From Lacimicrobium alkaliphilum (GTDB lineage Bacteria > Pseudomonadota > Gammaproteobacteria > Enterobacterales > Alteromonadaceae): 64,000 bases of DNA. The DNA is taken from NCBI RefSeq assembly GCF_002591895.1, contig NZ_NISX01000011.1:62001-126000 (forward strand). The letters are read 5' to 3'. Below the pieces are notes generated by a model. The model saw only the letters and a list, made by a program, of their open reading frames with translations. It did not search any database and was not told the DNA's origin. The translations under genes were made by a program, and so were the position numbers. Position 1 is the stretch's first letter. Each line of letters opens with the position of its first letter. Positions 1 through 9,134 of the stretch are shown one piece after another.

Positions 1-1
1 G

Positions 2-1465
2 TCCATCTGGCAGGATCGCGGCGGTCAGGTTATGCCCCGGGCAGGTTATGCCGCAGAACAGGAGTTTGCCCGTCAGTGGTGGTCGCTTGGCTATGAGGGC
101 GACTGGGGTTTTGGAACCGGCAGTCTGGCGTTAGCCCATGTAGACACCGACAACCTTGGCCGCACCTTACCACTGAGCGTTGCTGAGCGACTGCACCTGC
201 AACAAATGTATGATGGCGGGGGTGAGTATGCCGGAATGACTGAAGCTCAGCGTAAAGCACTGGCTGAACAAACCTTTTTGCCAAGACCCGACCGGCCACT
301 GAACTCCAGCCAGTACACCTTTGATGCCCGCCTGGACATTCCACTGACTAATCTTGCCGGTGATCATAAACTGGTGCTGGGCGGACAAATCATCGACGGC
401 GAACTTAAAGATGGTGTGTTCGGTATGGAAGACAACCAGGCCGGCGCCGTGCAGGAGCAGAAGATGTACTCCCTGTTCGTGGAAGACAACTGGATGCCTG
501 GCGACTATCTGACCATCACCGGTGGGGTACGCTATGACAACCATGATGTGTTTGGCAGCCAGGTATCACCGCGTCTATATGCCGTGTATTCCCTGAACAG
601 CGCGTGGACAGTGAAAGGCGGCGTCTCCACCGGCTATAAAACGCCCAAAACCACAGATCTGTACGATGGTATCACCGGTTTCGGTGGTCAGGGCACCAGC
701 CCCTTTGCCGGTAACCCTGAGTTACAACCGGAAACCAGTGTTAATTCTGAAGTTGCGCTGTACTGGAATTCAGACACAGAGTCGCATCACTTCGATATCA
801 CCTATTTCAGCACCCGCTTCGACGACAAAATTGCCCGTGGAGATACCATATACAGCTGCGAAGTCACCGGCGGTGAGCGTCCCTGTGTAAACCTCGGTGC
901 CTATGACCAGCTTGGTTACACCACCTACAGTCAGAAAATCAATATCGACAAGGTGGATCTGCAGGGTGTGGAACTGGCCGGGCGTTACCAGATAAGCCGC
1001 CAATGGTTTGTTCAGGGCAACTATACCTGGACCGACAGCGAACAGAAAAGCGGCCCGCAACAGGGCCAGCCACTGACCAACACCGCCGAGCATATGGCCA
1101 ATCTGGTGCTGGGCTGGCAGCTCAGTGCAGATCTGAATCTGTACCTTCAGGGTGAGCACCGCTCCGACCGTTACCGCGGCTGGGACAACACCCTGGACAA
1201 GGCGCTGTACTACAAAAACTACGGTCTGCTCAACCTCGGTGCCCGCTATAACATTAACGACCACATCAGTATTAATGCCCGGGTTAATAATTTGCTCGAT
1301 CGTGACTTTACCTCTTACAGCACCAGCTATACCGATCTCAATGGCGATGGGGAGTACGAGTATATTACCGGTCGCGGCGCAGTCAGCGAAGTCGTCTTCA
1401 GTGACGATTACAACGTCAAAGACAAGGCGCGTAATTTCTGGATCGGCGTGACGGCGTCGTTCTGA
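2..1465 (+). CDS. TonB-dependent siderophore-type receptor, C-terminal part (5' cut by window)
   Basis: Outer-membrane beta-barrel that would import a ferric siderophore using TonB energy. The frame is open from base 2 and the first ATG at 32 is internal, so the gene starts before the window and signal peptide and plug are missing. About 488 residues of barrel are visible. They include the stretch GVSTGYKTPKTTDLYDG and the NPELQPETS segment typical of FepA/CirA-like receptors, many alternating aromatic strands, and a last strand ending FWIGVTASF with the usual terminal Phe. A PepSY membrane protein and a flavoreductase follow on the same strand, supporting an iron role. The exact substrate cannot be read from the sequence; a catecholate type is a guess from resemblance. 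Confidence 0.9.
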   Translation, partial: SIWQDRGGQVMPRAGYAAEQEFARQWWSLGYEGDWGFGTGSLALAHVDTDNLGRTLPLSVAERLHLQQMYDGGGEYAGMTEAQRKALAEQTFLPRPDRPLNSSQYTFDARLDIPLTNLAGDHKLVLGGQIIDGELKDGVFGMEDNQAGAVQEQKMYSLFVEDNWMPGDYLTITGGVRYDNHDVFGSQVSPRLYAVYSLNSAWTVKGGVSTGYKTPKTTDLYDGITGFGGQGTSPFAGNPELQPETSVNSEVALYWNSDTESHHFDITYFSTRFDDKIARGDTIYSCEVTGGERPCVNLGAYDQLGYTTYSQKINIDKVDLQGVELAGRYQISRQWFVQGNYTWTDSEQKSGPQQGQPLTNTAEHMANLVLGWQLSADLNLYLQGEHRSDRYRGWDNTLDKALYYKNYGLLNLGARYNINDHISINARVNNLLDRDFTSYSTSYTDLNGDGEYEYITGRGAVSEVVFSDDYNVKDKARNFWIGVTASF

Positions 1466-1498
1466 TATGACGCCCTGTGTTAAAGCCGCAGCGGCGGC

Positions 1499-2104
1499 AT
1501 GCCAATGAGTGCATCGCTTGGCTCTGTCAGACAGTGGCACTGGATCAGTGCCGCGTTATGTCTGGCCGGTATGCTGCTGTTTGCCATCACGGGCATTACC
1601 CTCAACCATGCGGCGGATATTCCTGCCAGCCTTGAGGTGATCACTGTAGAAGCCAGGGTCCCGCAACCCATGCTTAAACAATGGCTGGCACAAAACCCAC
1701 AGCCACAGAGGTTATCCCCACCGCTGCGAGCGTGGCTGGCCAACCGGCATGACATCAGTATGGGTAAAGACCTTGAAGGTGAATGGGATGACCCTGAGCT
1801 GTACCTGAGTATGGCCGGCCCTGGTCAGGATGCATGGCTGGCGCTGGATACCCAAAGCGGCGAGTTTCTGTATGAGAAAACCGACCGCGGCTGGGTGGCC
1901 TATTTCAATGATCTGCATAAAGGCCGCGACAGCGGAGCCGTGTGGCGATGGTTTATCGATATCTTCGCCGCGGCCTGCGTGGTGTTTTGTGTGACAGGCC
2001 TGATTCTGCTCTGGCGTCAGTCGTCAAACCGTCTGACAACCTGGCCTTTAACCACTCTTGGCATGCTGATTCCGCTGATGATCATGCTGATTTTTATCCA
2101 TTGA
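1499..2104 (+). CDS. PepSY-associated transmembrane protein
   Basis: Inner-membrane protein of 201 residues with one N-terminal helix (about residues 10-30, after RQWHWISAALCL) and two C-terminal helices (about 148-170 and 178-198) flanking a periplasmic PepSY-like region containing DLHKGRDSG. This is the layout of PepSY_TM proteins, which often accompany siderophore receptors and are thought to help reduce ferric complexes in the periplasm. It begins 33 bases after the receptor stop; ATG 1505 is an equally possible start. The adjacent flavodoxin-reductase gene fits electron supply to such a protein. The family assignment is fairly firm, the reductase role is inferred. Confidence 0.75.
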   Translation: MPMSASLGSVRQWHWISAALCLAGMLLFAITGITLNHAADIPASLEVITVEARVPQPMLKQWLAQNPQPQRLSPPLRAWLANRHDISMGKDLEGEWDDPELYLSMAGPGQDAWLALDTQSGEFLYEKTDRGWVAYFNDLHKGRDSGAVWRWFIDIFAAACVVFCVTGLILLWRQSSNRLTTWPLTTLGMLIPLMIMLIFIH

Positions 2105-2106
2105 AT

Positions 2107-2649
2107 ATGAGTAACCCTATGCAATTGAACCATTTTATCTGTACCTGCAGCATCGCTTTGCTGTTGCTGAGCCCGGCGACCCGTGCCGATAACCTTAAAC
2201 TGGAAATTGAAATTCCCAGGTTGGAGGTAGCCGAATACCACAAACCCTATGTTGCCGTGTGGCTTGAAGATGAAAGTCGCAAGGCACGGCAGATTGCCCT
2301 TTGGTATGACCTCAATATGCGCGACAACGAAGGCCAGCAATGGCTTAAAGATCTGCGCCAGTGGTGGCGCCGTGGCGGACGGCAACTACAGCTCCCCTAC
2401 GACGGAGTGACCTCCGCCACCCGTGGTCCGGGACAACACAGCATCACAATCCCACTGAACCACGGCGAACTGGTTGATCTCAGCTCCGGCGCATATCGTC
2501 TTCGCATCGAAGCATCCCGTGAGGTGGGTGGCAGAGAACTGATAGAACTGCCTCTGAACCTGCCACTGTCAGAAAATCGCTTCCCTTTATCGGCCCGGGG
2601 AGAGAGTGAACTTGGCCGGATTGTTTTAACCCTGAATGCAACTCATTAG
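2107..2649 (+). CDS. DUF2271 domain exported protein
   Basis: About 180 residues. The frame is open far upstream inside the PepSY gene, but the start is placed at ATG 2107 (or 2119) because a clear signal peptide then follows: hydrophobic core ICTCSIALLLLSPATRA, with cleavage near ATRA. The mature part carries the DUF2271 pattern, with PYVAVWLEDESRKARQIALWYD near its beginning and WWRRGG, then GVTSATRGPG, further on. It starts 2 bases after the PepSY stop, so the two are probably translationally coupled. DUF2271 has no settled biochemical role; it recurs with PepSY, DUF4198 and TonB receptors, so a periplasmic accessory role in metal uptake is inferred. Confidence 0.72.
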   Translation: MSNPMQLNHFICTCSIALLLLSPATRADNLKLEIEIPRLEVAEYHKPYVAVWLEDESRKARQIALWYDLNMRDNEGQQWLKDLRQWWRRGGRQLQLPYDGVTSATRGPGQHSITIPLNHGELVDLSSGAYRLRIEASREVGGRELIELPLNLPLSENRFPLSARGESELGRIVLTLNATH

Positions 2650-2676
2650 AACCGCTTCACTAACAGGAGAATATTT

Positions 2677-3510
2677 ATGCGCTTAACTGCTTTTACCAAA
2701 CCGGCGATATGCCTTGCTCTGGCCGCGCTGACCTTATCACAGGCTCACGCGCACCGGGCCTGGATCCTGCCCAGTTCGACGGTATTATCCGGCGACGCCC
2801 CTTATGTCACCTTTGATGCTGCCATTTCCAATACCCTGTTTCACCCTGATCATGTGGCAATGGGCATTGACGGTGTGGAAATCCTGTCACCACTTGGCAA
2901 CCCGGTAAAACCCGAACATGCCGCCAAGGGTAAATATCGCTCCACCTTTGATATTCAGCTTGCTGAACAGGGCACCTACAAAATTGCCTATGCCGCTGGC
3001 GGTTTGCGCGCATTCTGGGAAGATGACGACGGCAATCGCAAAATGTGGCCCGGCCGCGGTCAAACCGCTAAAGACAGCGAATTCGACACCGCGGTACCCA
3101 AAGACGCTAAAAACCTGCGGGTCAGCCGCAGTTACCGGCGTATCGAGACCTTTGTCACACTGGGTGCCCCCACGGATAAGGTTTTCACACCCACCAATCA
3201 GGGGCTGGAGCTAATCCCTCAGACTCACCCGAATGATCTGTACGCCACAGAAACCGCCCGGTTCCGTTTATTGTTTAATGGTGAACCGGCTAACGGCGCT
3301 GAAGTTGAAGTGATCCCCGGTGGTATGCGCTATCGCGACAGCCAGCAAGCGATCAAGGTGAAAGCCAGCGAGCAGGGATATATCAGTATCACCTGGCCCG
3401 TAGCCGGACAGTATTTCCTTGAAGCGGGATATCAGGATGATAAGGCCAAAGCCCCTGCTACTCAGCGTCGTGGCAGTTATTCGGCAACGTTTGAGGTACT
3501 GCCGCTTTAA
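2677..3510 (+). CDS. DUF4198 domain periplasmic protein
   Basis: 277 residues with a signal peptide (ICLALAALTLSQAHA, cleavage about residue 26). The mature protein begins HRAWILPSSTVLSG, a recognisable DUF4198 beginning, followed by beta-rich sequence with a second Ig-like region near residues 185-275. A good ribosome site (AACAGGAGA) precedes ATG 2677. DUF4198 proteins are related to periplasmic components of metal uptake systems and often sit by TonB receptors. The His-rich mature N-terminus is compatible with metal binding but this is not proven. It is the fourth gene of the receptor operon, 27 bases after DUF2271. Confidence 0.75.
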   Translation: MRLTAFTKPAICLALAALTLSQAHAHRAWILPSSTVLSGDAPYVTFDAAISNTLFHPDHVAMGIDGVEILSPLGNPVKPEHAAKGKYRSTFDIQLAEQGTYKIAYAAGGLRAFWEDDDGNRKMWPGRGQTAKDSEFDTAVPKDAKNLRVSRSYRRIETFVTLGAPTDKVFTPTNQGLELIPQTHPNDLYATETARFRLLFNGEPANGAEVEVIPGGMRYRDSQQAIKVKASEQGYISITWPVAGQYFLEAGYQDDKAKAPATQRRGSYSATFEVLPL

Positions 3511-3546
3511 TAGCGCACAGCAACCTCACAGAAAAAGACAGCACCC

Positions 3547-5034
3547 ATGACAGAAGCGCAACGCCTGATCCTCGCCGGTGTGATAACCACTATCTGGCTG
3601 CTTGGCTGCGTATGGCTGCTTTGCCGTCATCGCGGGACTCGCCCGTTGGCAGACGCCCGGGCAGATCTGCTGGTGGCCTATGCCAGCCAAAGCGGCAATG
3701 CGGCAGCTCTGGCCAGACAACAGGCACAACAACTTGCTGAGCGTGGCAGAGTTAATATTCTGCCCCTTAATCAGGTATCCCCCACCCTGTTGAAAAACAC
3801 CCCGAAGGCACTGTTTGTGGTCAGCACCTATGGCGAAGGTGAACCGCCGGATAATGGCCGGCGCTTCAGCCAGCGCTTTTTAAAGCCTCAGGCTAAATCT
3901 GCTGTTGATCTGTCTCATTTACGCTACTCGGTGATTGCCCTTGGCGATCGCAATTACGCAGGCTTTTGCGCCTTTGGCCATCAGCTTTATCAGGGGCTCG
4001 CGGCGCTGGGGGCCCAGGCGGAGCAGCCGCTGACCGAGATTGATGCGGCAAATGATCTGATGCACTGGCAACTGCCTGCTGCGGCTACACCTCACACCAG
4101 TCAGCCGGTCCAGCCACTCTTACATTGGCAGTTGTGCCAACGGCAACAACTTAATCCCGGCAGCACTAACGCGCCACTGTATTTACTCAGCCTGAGTATG
4201 CCTGGCCCGATGCCCGTATGGCGGGCCGGTGACGTACTGACAATACAGCCCAAACATGATCCGCAAAAAATACAACGCTGGCTTGAACGCACGCAAATGG
4301 AGGCTGAGAAGATAGTAGTCATCAACCAGCGGGCCCAATCGCTGTCTGACTGGCTGGCAGAGCGGCATTTGCCTGAACAGGGTTGCCCTCAAGGCTCGCC
4401 TGTAACGGACTGGCTGGATCAATTACCCCATTTGCCACAGCGTCAGTATTCTGTTGCATCGGTACCCGCTGAAGGCGTGCTTAAGCTGATTGTGCGGCTG
4501 CAATACCGCACCGATGGCGGACCGGGAACAGGTTCCGGATGGCTGACCCGCTATTGTATGACCGGAGAGCATTTCGCTGCCACTATACAAGCGAATGTGC
4601 ATTGCCATATTCACAACCATCGCGCCCCGCTGTTATTGATTGGCGCTGGCAGCGGTCTGGCCGGGATGCGTGCACAACTGATGCAACGGGCAGCTCAGGC
4701 TGATGCCGGGCCGGTATGGCTGATATTCGGGGAGCGCAGCGAGAGCCATGATAATCCCCTTGCCCATGAACTGGACTACTGGCGCGATCAGGGCCTGATC
4801 AGTCGCCTCGACAAAACCTACTCACAAGGCCCGCAGCCTGGATATGTGCAGTATGTACTGAACAGCCAGGCCGGGGCACTGAAGGATTTTATGGCACAGG
4901 ATGGCGAGATTTACCTGTGCGGCAATAAAAGCGGCATGGGTGACGGCGTCCATCAGTGCCTGCAAAAATTGTTGGGTGAACAACTGCTGGAACAACTGAC
5001 AGAGCAAGGCCGTTACCATCGCGACCTGTACTGA
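3547..5034 (+). CDS. membrane-anchored flavodoxin/FAD reductase (sulfite reductase flavoprotein-like)
   Basis: 495-residue diflavin reductase. One N-terminal transmembrane helix (about 5-26) is followed by a flavodoxin FMN domain with AYASQSGNAAALA at about 39-51 and VVSTYGEGEPPDNG. The FAD domain has the RQYSVAS motif near residue 298. The NADPH domain has LLLIGAGSGLAGMR near 363 and YLCGNKSGMGDGV near 455, and the protein ends YHRDLY. Domain order matches CysJ and P450 reductases, but CysJ is soluble and has no membrane anchor. Being last in the receptor/PepSY operon, it most plausibly passes NADPH electrons to the PepSY membrane protein to reduce imported iron. That partner assignment is inference. 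Confidence 0.85.
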   Translation: MTEAQRLILAGVITTIWLLGCVWLLCRHRGTRPLADARADLLVAYASQSGNAAALARQQAQQLAERGRVNILPLNQVSPTLLKNTPKALFVVSTYGEGEPPDNGRRFSQRFLKPQAKSAVDLSHLRYSVIALGDRNYAGFCAFGHQLYQGLAALGAQAEQPLTEIDAANDLMHWQLPAAATPHTSQPVQPLLHWQLCQRQQLNPGSTNAPLYLLSLSMPGPMPVWRAGDVLTIQPKHDPQKIQRWLERTQMEAEKIVVINQRAQSLSDWLAERHLPEQGCPQGSPVTDWLDQLPHLPQRQYSVASVPAEGVLKLIVRLQYRTDGGPGTGSGWLTRYCMTGEHFAATIQANVHCHIHNHRAPLLLIGAGSGLAGMRAQLMQRAAQADAGPVWLIFGERSESHDNPLAHELDYWRDQGLISRLDKTYSQGPQPGYVQYVLNSQAGALKDFMAQDGEIYLCGNKSGMGDGVHQCLQKLLGEQLLEQLTEQGRYHRDLY

Positions 5035-5045
5035 TTTGCCTGTGG

Positions 5046-5615
5046 TTATTCGCGCATGGCTTTAAGGGCCGCGGCCCAGCGATGCAGCTCTTTGAGCATA
5101 TCGGTGGCCGAATTTTTATGTGGTTCCTCGGGCGTAAACTGGCGCTCGTCATCCACTTTATTCCAGGGCATCTGTACCAGCACGCCCTCCGGGATTGGCA
5201 TCATTTTGAGCGCAGTAACCAGCTGTTTAGCCAGTTGCGCAGAACGCAATCCGCCAGAAACACCACCGTAACTGACAAAACCACAGGGTTTATAATTCCA
5301 CTCGTTATAAATAAAGTTCAGGGCATTAAAAAACGCCGGTGGCGGGCAGAAGTTATACTCGGGGAGCACAAACACATAGGCATCTGCCTGTTCGATTTTG
5401 GCCGACCAGGCTTTGGTATGCTCTTTCTGATAATCCTGCTGACGGGGATGATTAGGTTCGTCATAGACCGGCAGGTTGTAATCAGCAATATCCACCAGCT
5501 CAGAGACAAAACTGCTGTGTTGGCCTGCAAACTCGTTAAACCACTTCCCCACCGGTGGGCCAATCCGCCCGGGCCGGGTGCTGCATATCACTGTTTGTAG
5601 CTTTAACTGCATCAT
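5046..5615 (-). CDS. NAD(P)H-dependent FMN reductase family protein
   Basis: 189 residues of the flavodoxin-like NADPH-dependent FMN reductase family. Visible motifs are the phosphate-binding start ICSTRPGRIGPPVGKWF near the N-terminus, FVLPEYNFCPPPAFFNALNF around the flavin site, and VSYGGVSGGLRSAQ. The product would be a cytoplasmic quinone, azo-compound or flavin reductase. It is convergent with the diflavin reductase gene, the stops lying 11 bases apart, so it is its own transcript. A start at ATG 5615 or 5612 sits behind GGAGAG. The electron acceptor cannot be specified. Confidence 0.85.
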   Translation of the reverse strand: MMQLKLQTVICSTRPGRIGPPVGKWFNEFAGQHSSFVSELVDIADYNLPVYDEPNHPRQQDYQKEHTKAWSAKIEQADAYVFVLPEYNFCPPPAFFNALNFIYNEWNYKPCGFVSYGGVSGGLRSAQLAKQLVTALKMMPIPEGVLVQMPWNKVDDERQFTPEEPHKNSATDMLKELHRWAAALKAMRE

Positions 5616-5678
5616 ACTCTCCTTTGTTATCCGGATTATCGGTCAATAAAAACAATGTTCTATATCAGTTTTGGCTGA

Positions 5679-6113
5679 CTATGAAGTATGGATAGCCTTC
5701 ATCAGCCAGGCATAAGCAGTATTAAAGGCGGTTTCCTGAAACTGTTTAAGGCCGGTTTCGGCAAAAGGTACCGTCAGGGGATTGCGACGCAGAGACTCTT
5801 TGATATCCGTCGGGCTGAACACCACCACCTCCAGATCCTCAATCAGCTCGATAGCCGCTTCCAGTTTAAAACCAACGGCGCCCCCGGCAAATTTGCCCTT
5901 AGCCGGGCGCTGGCGAATGATCACCTTTTCAATCTTATAGTCTGCCACCAGCTTGGCAAAGGTACTCTGAAAATGCTTAAGCCCCTTGGCACTGGTATCG
6001 GCCAGCGTCAGCTTCCGGCTGCGACAATCAGGCACATGGAACAGCCCGTCCACCAGCGACAACAAACAAATATTCGCTTCATTACCCTTTAAATCAACAC
6101 CACAGACTTTCAT
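5679..6113 (-). CDS. DUF3010 family protein
   Basis: 144 residues, starting at ATG 6113, where a strong ribosome site (GGGAGAAG) lies just upstream and the family beginning MKVCGVDLKGNEAN appears; the open frame extends further upstream without family resemblance. The fold suggestion is RNase H-like: an early Asp in VCGVDLKG, a central KVIIRQRPAKGKFAGGAVGFK segment and a later SPTDIKE. The family is common in gammaproteobacteria as a stand-alone gene of unknown function. An RNase H-like nucleic-acid role is speculation from the fold pattern only. Confidence 0.75.
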   Translation of the reverse strand: MKVCGVDLKGNEANICLLSLVDGLFHVPDCRSRKLTLADTSAKGLKHFQSTFAKLVADYKIEKVIIRQRPAKGKFAGGAVGFKLEAAIELIEDLEVVVFSPTDIKESLRRNPLTVPFAETGLKQFQETAFNTAYAWLMKAIHTS

Positions 6114-6242
6114 AACTTCTCCCATCCACATTTGTTTGCCAGTATACCAACAATATCCGGGTCTTTTCCCATCAGGCTGTTTGATTGGCAATATTATTTT
6201 TACACAAGGGAGAGGTTTTACAGGATTCAATAGATGTGAAAA

Positions 6243-6266
6243 ATGCCCCCGTGGTCACGGGGGCAT
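6243..6266 (-). terminator. rho-independent terminator of the second TonB receptor gene
   Basis: An 11-base perfect stem (ATGCCCCCGTG) with a two-base loop lies 24 bases past the receptor stop. On the minus strand it is followed by TTTTT. Confidence 0.85.
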
Positions 6267-6290
6267 GAAATGTCGCGGATTAGCCTTGGA

Positions 6291-8978
6291 TCAGAACGTG
6301 TAAACCATACCTAAAATCAGATTGCGGCCACTGGTTGTGTAGGACTGTGTGCGGTTGTCCTGGAACTGGCGGATACGTTCATCAGTCAGGTTATTGCCTT
6401 CGAAGGTAACCTGCAGTTGCTCTGAAACATTATAAAACGCCTTAAAGTCGATGAAGCGGGTATCGTCATAACCCTGAACCACATTCTGACTTTCACCTTC
6501 ACCAGCTACGTAATCATCCCGGTAAGCCTGAGACAGACGCAGCCCCCAGCTATCGGTTTCATAATAGACTGTGATGTTGTACGCCAGTTCGGACAACCCC
6601 GGAGGAGTTACTTCAAACGCCTGTCCTTCGTTAAATAAGGTCGTCTCGCCATCGGCCAGCGTCACATTGGTGGCAACACCCAGGTTACTTAACAGACCAG
6701 GCAAAAAGGTGAGGTCCGCCTGTAGTGCCAGCTCCAGCCCCTGGACTGTTGCTCCATCACCGTTTATGGGTTGCTGTACGGTAAATTCAGTTTGTGCATT
6801 GACCCGTGGATCAAACTCCAGAAACTCCAGAGGATAACCAGTTTGCGCATAAGGTTTGGTAACCGACTGTTCGACGATAAAGGAATCCATATCCTTGTAA
6901 AACAGGCCCAGAGCAAAACGCAGATCTTCAGAGTAATACTCCAGCGCGCCATCGAATGAGTCAGCCACAAAGCGTTCAAGATTCGGGTTTCCGGCGCCGA
7001 TACGGGTATCCGCAACGCCCACCTGAGCTGCGGCACGTAATTGATTCAGAGCAGGGCGGGAAATGTTGCGGTTAGCGCCGACCCGCAGTACCCACTGATC
7101 ATTCAGATCCAGCGCAAGGTTGACACTCGGCAGAAAATCATCGTAATTTTTCTCGAAAGTGACATATTCCAGCCCGGTTCCGGTATTCACTTCACCGCTG
7201 GACGTCTGTTCTGTCTGATACCAGCGCACACCGAGATTACCACGTAAAGCCATGCCACCGATGTCTTTGTAAAAATTGTATTTGGCGTAGGCGGCTGTGG
7301 TTTCTTCTTTGAGGTCATAAACTGTGCCTGGGCGATTAAAGGAGGCATCCAGCTGCCGTGAGATACGTCCGGTGGCTTCGACACGCTCAAAGGTGGCGAA
7401 GTTATCGGCAATAATATAGGGACGTAATATGGGGATTTGGGTCAACTGGAAAACCGCCTCGGGGGCCTCCGCATCGTTCTCCCAGTCTTCACGATCTCGG
7501 CGTTCGAAACCATTTGACTCATAGCTTTTTAGCTGTGCACCAAAGTCTAACGAGTCACCGTTATCAAATTCATAACTCCAGTCAGTCTGCACCGTATTAT
7601 ATTGATTATCGATACTGTCTTCACGAACGTCGGTACGCATTAATGACCACTCAGCGGCATCCGCAATATCAAAGCCATAGCTGTTTTGTCCGTACGCGGC
7701 GTCGCGCCAGTCAACAGAAAAAGTATGCCCGGACGCTTCGGCAAACACCTTGTCATGAACCGGCTGGTCGAAGTCTGATTCTGATCGACCCAGCAACAGG
7801 TTAGCCGATAATGCATCGGTAATAAAAAACTCGCCGGACAGGGATAACTGGTAGAAATTGGTTTCTCCATAACTGACTTTTGACTCGGTACGCAAATCGA
7901 GGTTTTCAAAAGATGCATACATCAGGTTATCACCAACAATAGCTGCATCCACCAACAACTGACCGGCGGTAACATCACCGGTAAAGGCATTGGTACCTGC
8001 TGTGGAAATCTGGTTTTCTATCCGATCGTTAGACAACTGACCAAACAGACCGTCCAGTGACCAGTTGACTGTTGTGGAGGGCTGCCACTGCAATGACGCC
8101 GTAATCCCCAGGCGTTCACGATCGTTGTGCCAGGAGGCAATATTATTGGCCCGTGGCACAAAAACCCGGTTCGCACCGGTTGCATTGACCAATCTGTCGG
8201 CCACCGCCGCATCCACCGAATCGGCAACATTATTCTCGCCAAAGCTGGCCCGGCGCCAGGACCAGACATGGTAACCCTTCTCAATGGTTTCCACCTGCGA
8301 ATAGGCCACTGACACCAGTGCCCCGACATCTCCCCAGGTATTTGACAGCAGCGCCGCCAGACGAGGTCCGGTACTGTCATTCATATCGTTATAGATGGCC
8401 TTGGCCGACAACGCACCACGGAAACCGTCATAGTCAAAGGGGCGCGCAGTGTGTAAGTCTACCGTACCGGCCAGCCCACCTTCATCTAAACTGGCATCGT
8501 AGGATTTATGTACATCAATACGATTAAACAATTCAGATGCAAACACGCTGAAATCAAAATCCCGGGTGCGCGAGGCACTACCACGCTGGTCAACCCCCGA
8601 GTCAGTGGTAAAAAGAGCCTCCAGCCCGTTGACTCTGGTCCGTGTGAAGTTGGGGCCAAGACCACGCAATGCAATCTGCCGACCTTCACCTGAATCCCTT
8701 GAAATGGTCACCCCGGAGATCCGTTGTAAGGATTCCGCCAGGTTAAGATCCGGGAAACTGGCAATATCTTCGGCGAGAATGGTTTCGGTAACATTATCGG
8801 CATCCTGTTTAAGGGCCGCACTCTCTCTCAGGCTGGAACGATAACCTTTGACCACGATCTGCTCGATGGTAGCCTCGTTACGCTGATTGACATCCTGTTG
8901 AGCCACACTGGTGCCGGTTATAGTCAGAGCCGACGTCACGGCGAAAGCGACTTTATGAATGCTGTTACGGGTTTTCAT
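6291..8978 (-). CDS. TonB-dependent receptor, Caulobacter/Xanthomonas type
   Basis: About 895 residues. Start chosen at ATG 8978, with AGAGGA upstream and a signal peptide ending GTSVAQQ; the frame extends further but has no such features. It has a TonB-box-like stretch (TIEQIVVKGYRSSL), then a plug with AEDIASFPDLNLAESLQRISGV and a GPNFTRTRVNGLEA motif. The long barrel ends NLILGMVYTF. This pattern is the TonB-Xanth-Caul class, usually importing carbohydrates or other organic compounds rather than siderophores. It lies downstream of the fecI/fecR/STN-receptor genes and is closely related to the preceding receptor, so a duplicated pair with related substrates is likely. Confidence 0.92.
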   Translation of the reverse strand: MKTRNSIHKVAFAVTSALTITGTSVAQQDVNQRNEATIEQIVVKGYRSSLRESAALKQDADNVTETILAEDIASFPDLNLAESLQRISGVTISRDSGEGRQIALRGLGPNFTRTRVNGLEALFTTDSGVDQRGSASRTRDFDFSVFASELFNRIDVHKSYDASLDEGGLAGTVDLHTARPFDYDGFRGALSAKAIYNDMNDSTGPRLAALLSNTWGDVGALVSVAYSQVETIEKGYHVWSWRRASFGENNVADSVDAAVADRLVNATGANRVFVPRANNIASWHNDRERLGITASLQWQPSTTVNWSLDGLFGQLSNDRIENQISTAGTNAFTGDVTAGQLLVDAAIVGDNLMYASFENLDLRTESKVSYGETNFYQLSLSGEFFITDALSANLLLGRSESDFDQPVHDKVFAEASGHTFSVDWRDAAYGQNSYGFDIADAAEWSLMRTDVREDSIDNQYNTVQTDWSYEFDNGDSLDFGAQLKSYESNGFERRDREDWENDAEAPEAVFQLTQIPILRPYIIADNFATFERVEATGRISRQLDASFNRPGTVYDLKEETTAAYAKYNFYKDIGGMALRGNLGVRWYQTEQTSSGEVNTGTGLEYVTFEKNYDDFLPSVNLALDLNDQWVLRVGANRNISRPALNQLRAAAQVGVADTRIGAGNPNLERFVADSFDGALEYYSEDLRFALGLFYKDMDSFIVEQSVTKPYAQTGYPLEFLEFDPRVNAQTEFTVQQPINGDGATVQGLELALQADLTFLPGLLSNLGVATNVTLADGETTLFNEGQAFEVTPPGLSELAYNITVYYETDSWGLRLSQAYRDDYVAGEGESQNVVQGYDDTRFIDFKAFYNVSEQLQVTFEGNNLTDERIRQFQDNRTQSYTTSGRNLILGMVYTF

Positions 8979-9019
8979 TAATGCTGATCCTCTGGTTACT
9001 CTCATCTTGGCTATCTGTA

Positions 9020-9036
9020 GCGCCGCACGGCGGCGC
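9020..9036. repeat. GC-rich hairpin between the two tandem receptor genes
   Basis: GCGCCGC and GCGGCGC form a perfect 7-base stem with a three-base loop in the 156-base gap between the receptor genes. There is no U-tract, so mRNA processing, stability or pausing is likelier than termination. Confidence 0.5.
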
Positions 9037-9134
9037 AGTGGTTGAATCAGCCACAAGACAAAGCAGCAAAGAGGAGTTTTCAGTTAGTTCAGCATCTTCA
9101 TAAAAGTTTCATATTCAGGACTGACAGAGCGCCC

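Noticed and set aside
1467-1508. 13-residue open frame (ATG 1467) between receptor and PepSY genes
   Set aside because: No ribosome site, no recognisable sequence, and too short to support.
770-1540. Long antisense open frame opposite the left-end receptor (256 codons)
   Set aside because: It is the shadow of the receptor reading frame; its translation has no family features or ribosome site.
1942-2106. Longer start for the DUF2271 gene inside the PepSY gene
   Set aside because: It would overlap the PepSY gene in another frame and bury the signal peptide; ATG 2107 gives a standard exported protein.
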